This document shows, one piece after another, positions 62,153 through 64,000 of a DNA stretch of 64,000 bases. The notes beneath the pieces are model-generated. The model had not been told where the DNA came from. It saw only the letters and a program-made list of their open reading frames with translations, and searched no databases. The first letter of the stretch is position 1. Every line of letters begins with the position of its first letter. The stretch is taken from assembly GCF_036014015.1 (NCBI RefSeq), contig NZ_CP107905.1:7378001-7442000 (forward strand), read 5' to 3'. This stretch comes from Streptomyces sp. NBC_00457. GTDB taxonomy: Bacteria > Actinomycetota > Actinomycetes > Streptomycetales > Streptomycetaceae. The translations under genes were made by a program, and so were the position numbers.

Positions 62153-62999
62153 CGTCGCTCACCTCGTCACTCACCACATCGCTCACCTCGTCTCTCACCT
62201 CGTCGCTCTCCACGCGACCGCCCGGACGGCGGCCGTCAGGAAGGAACAGGACGGAGTTGACGTAGCGGGGGCGGTGGCGGAAGGGGAGGACTCGGGGGAG
62301 CAGGCCCTGGGTGACGACGTGGGCGGCCTCGGCCTGGTGGGCCTCCAGGGGGAAGGAGGTGAGCGGGACCCAGGTGTCGCCGGGCAGGACCCAGCCGTCG
62401 TAGCGGAGTAGGGTGAGGTACGTGACTACTCGGGCGATCGGCTGGATGCGGGACTCCAGCTCGACGAACAAGGCCGGGCGGTCGCGGGACAGGATGCCCG
62501 TCGACCCGCGCAGCACCGCCAGTTCGCCGCCGTCCACGTCGATCTTGATGAAGTCGACGTTCCGGAGCCCCAGGTCGTCCAGGGCTACGCAGCCGACGTC
62601 CAGCGCACGGCTGTGGATGTCGCGGCGGATCAGGGAGGACACGCCCCTGTCGCCGGGGTCGTCCGCCGGGAGCCAGAGGCGGGCCACCCCGGGGCCGTCG
62701 GAGGCGGCGGCGCGGATCACGCGGACGTTCGGTGGGGCCGTGGCAGTGAGGAGGCGTGCAAGGTGGGGGACCGGTTCTACGGTCACCACCTCGCGGGCTC
62801 GCTTCGCCAGGCGGCGCGTCCAGGGGCCGTACCAGCCGCCGATGTCCACCGCCGTGCCGCAGTCCGGCGGGCACAGCTCGCCGAGCCGGGCCAGTTCCGG
62901 TTCGAAGCGGGGGTAGACGGCCCGGGCGGCTGCCGCGACCAGGCGGGTCGGGAGCAGGGGTGCCACGCGGGCCGCGAGGGTTCGCGGGGGCTTGGTCAT
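62031..62999 (-). CDS. FkbM-family methyltransferase
   Basis: 322 residues. Rossmann SAM domain: CGTAVDIGGWYGPWTRRLAKRAREVVTVEPVPHLARLLTATAPPNVRVIRAAASDGPGVARLWLPADD, then VDFIKIDVDGGELAVLRGSTGILSRDRPALFVELESR with the FkbM IKIDVEG-like motif and the usual ending before about residue 250. The last 70 residues (GRVESDEVRDEVSDVVSDEVSDDGRH...) are a low-complexity tail that reads through repeats and into the next gene. FkbM enzymes methylate hydroxyls of sugars or small molecules. Overlaps the Trm112 stop by ATGA. Confidence 0.88.
   Translation of the reverse strand: MTKPPRTLAARVAPLLPTRLVAAAARAVYPRFEPELARLGELCPPDCGTAVDIGGWYGPWTRRLAKRAREVVTVEPVPHLARLLTATAPPNVRVIRAAASDGPGVARLWLPADDPGDRGVSSLIRRDIHSRALDVGCVALDDLGLRNVDFIKIDVDGGELAVLRGSTGILSRDRPALFVELESRIQPIARVVTYLTLLRYDGWVLPGDTWVPLTSFPLEAHQAEAAHVVTQGLLPRVLPFRHRPRYVNSVLFLPDGRRPGGRVESDEVRDEVSDVVSDEVSDDGRHAVRNAPPRPLHSPRLPTGPAAPHGRPQSGPGGGRTN
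62155..62216 (-). repeat. Short degenerate repeats (CTCACCTCGTC) in FkbM tail
   Basis: GCTCACCTCGTC, ACTCACCACATCG, CTCACCTCGTCTC, TCACCTCGTCGC follow one another. In the FkbM frame they encode repeated DEV-SD units. Confidence 0.75.
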
Positions 63000-63211
63000 G
63001 GGGTCATCCGTTTGAGGAGTTCCTCGTGTTCGTCGTCCGTGACCTGCTCCCCGGACGAGGGCAGCAGCTGCGGGATGCCGTCGACGATCGGGTAGCGGCG
63101 GCGCAGGCGTGGGTTGTAGAGCACCTCCTCGTCATCGGCCGTGAACAGGTGCAGCGGGCCCTTGTCGAGTGGACACGCCAGGATCTGGAGCAGGGGGTCG
63201 TCGGGTTTCAC
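62996..63211 (-). CDS. Trm112-family small protein
   Basis: 71 residues from GTG 63211 (AAGGAG in front). KPDDPLLQILACPLDKGPLHLFTADDEEVLYNPRLRRRYPIVDGIPQLLPSSGEQVTDDEHEELLKRMTP is the Trm112/YcaR fold: CP after LLQILA and RRYPIVDGIPQLLP. Only one of the usual cysteine pairs is present. Trm112 proteins act as small partners activating methyltransferases, so it may assist the FkbM enzyme encoded next. Overlaps both neighbours. Confidence 0.88.
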   Translation of the reverse strand: MKPDDPLLQILACPLDKGPLHLFTADDEEVLYNPRLRRRYPIVDGIPQLLPSSGEQVTDDEHEELLKRMTP

Positions 63212-64000
63212 GGTGGTGTCAACTCCTTGGCACCGAGGGAGGGTTGGGCCGCTGCCTGCCGGTCGTGCTTGGGCATGGTCAGCAGTACGGTGATCGCCAG
63301 CGCCGTGCCCGCGAGCCGCAGCGCCAGCCGCAACGGCTCCTGCGGCAGCGCCTCGCCGAACGACAGCGTGCCGAGCACCGCCGTATAGAGGCAGGTCACC
63401 GTCGTACACACCGGCACGATCAGCGAGGCCCGGCAGCGTTGCAGCGCCGCCTGCGACATGACCAGCCCGAACGCGCCGGTGAACAGCAGGAGATACGGAT
63501 ACGGGGAGCGGAGGACATCGAGCAGCGCCTCGCCGATTCCGCTTGCCGTGAGGTCCGTGAGGTAGTTGGAGACGCCTTTGATCGCCAGCGAGCTGACGCC
63601 GTACAGCACGCCCACCGCCACGCCGTATTCGACGCCGGTCGTCGGCAGCCGGTGCCGGTGGCGGGCGCGGCGCTCGGCGGAGCCGTACAGCCAGACGCCC
63701 GCGGCGAGCGAGGGCACGCAGACGAGGAGGATCAGGGGGTACGGCGCCTCGCCGCCCACGGTGTCCGAGTCCTCCCGCAGCGACAGCACGACCATCAGCA
63801 GCGCGGCGAGGATCGCGCCGAGGGCGTACCGCTCGCGGCCGGTGGTCTCCTCGCCGAGCAGCCGCGCCGACAGCAGCACCAGCAGGACCAGGCCGGAGAC
63901 GAAGATGCCCTGCGCGGCGGCGATCGGGAGCGTGCGGTAGACGACCAGCTGCGCGGCGAAACCGGCGGCGAGGGACAGTGATCCGCCGATCCACAGCGGG
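63208..64000 (-). CDS. DMT-type (EamA-like) membrane transporter, C-terminal part
   Basis: The frame runs out of the window at the right; 263 residues are visible. About eight hydrophobic helices: PLWIGGSLSLAAGFAAQLVVYRTLP, AAQGIFVSGLVLLVLLSARLLGEETTGRERYALGAILAALLMVVLS, YPLILLVCVPSLAAGVWLYG, EYGVAVGVLYGVSSLAIKGVS and IVPVCTTVTCLYTAVLGTLSFGE. The fold is that of drug/metabolite transporters (EamA-like). With the Trm112 and FkbM genes (overlapping starts) it forms an operon that may export or process the methylated product. Start not visible. Confidence 0.85.
   Translation of the reverse strand, partial: PLWIGGSLSLAAGFAAQLVVYRTLPIAAAQGIFVSGLVLLVLLSARLLGEETTGRERYALGAILAALLMVVLSLREDSDTVGGEAPYPLILLVCVPSLAAGVWLYGSAERRARHRHRLPTTGVEYGVAVGVLYGVSSLAIKGVSNYLTDLTASGIGEALLDVLRSPYPYLLLFTGAFGLVMSQAALQRCRASLIVPVCTTVTCLYTAVLGTLSFGEALPQEPLRLALRLAGTALAITVLLTMPKHDRQAAAQPSLGAKELTPP

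Overview
The window has the very high GC content, GTG/TTG starts and gene families of a Streptomyces (or close streptomycete) chromosome. No tRNA, rRNA, CRISPR array, prophage or classical polyketide/NRPS cluster was seen. Gene order around 36-50 kb (MreB-like protein, giant SAV_2336-type protein, MoxR ATPase, peptidase, fused carboxyltransferase, MatB-type ligase, MatC-type carrier, GntR regulator) matches, from memory, the S. coelicolor region near mbl (SCO2451) and matB (SCO2444).

1-10.8 kb is an exoenzyme region: a GH19 chitinase end, a trypsin-like protease, a sulfatase, a CAP-domain protein, a GH128-like glucanase and a nuclease-like secreted protein. Mixed in are regulators (histidine kinase, AraC, HxlR, OmpR-type response regulator, ROK). 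The kinase has lost its response regulator, of which only a short tail remains.

10.8-14.1 kb is a decayed stretch: an intact IS630-type element sitting exactly on a stop codon, then remnants of LuxR-type regulators, an MMPL transporter and a shortened TetR gene.

14.2-19 kb holds a flavin monooxygenase - SDR - aldehyde dehydrogenase operon facing an AraC/VirS-type regulator, resembling the mycobacterial mymA/virS arrangement. 19.3-27.1 kb holds a seven-gene operon without gaps (PotD-like ABC importer, TIM-barrel isomerase, Rieske oxygenase, class II aldolase) with a divergent two-module Lrp/AsnC regulator; it looks like a complete uptake-and-oxidation pathway for an unknown small molecule.

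27.4-36 kb is a mixed block: a vapBC toxin-antitoxin pair, a DUF4260-like membrane protein, ChaB, a zinc alcohol dehydrogenase with an unusual insertion, a phosphoribosyltransferase, DUF3105 and DUF6153 proteins, a CapA-like protein and a membrane protein bracketed by two inverted copies of a Streptomyces intergenic repeat.

36-45.2 kb is the most striking region: mbl followed by a four-gene module (trypsin-co-occurring domain protein, trypsin-like peptidase with a VMAP-type C-terminus, MoxR AAA ATPase and a 1623-residue protein carrying a degenerate kinase, a SARP-like transcription-activator module and a degenerate HAD domain). This fits the NTP-dependent multi-component conflict/signalling systems described in multicellular bacteria. 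Directly upstream, 45.3-50.7 kb is a malonate locus (matC-, matB- and carboxyltransferase-like genes) with a divergent GntR regulator and two matching operator palindromes.

50.7-64 kb contains a DedA-kinase-response regulator operon, acetyltransferases, a serine hydrolase, an ATP-grasp ligase, a MerR-PP2C fusion, a scar joining a GGDEF-like remnant to an acyltransferase remnant through an apparent IS200/IS605 right end, a PknB-type kinase, a frameshifted XRE regulator, and an FkbM methyltransferase - Trm112 - DMT transporter operon cut by the window end.
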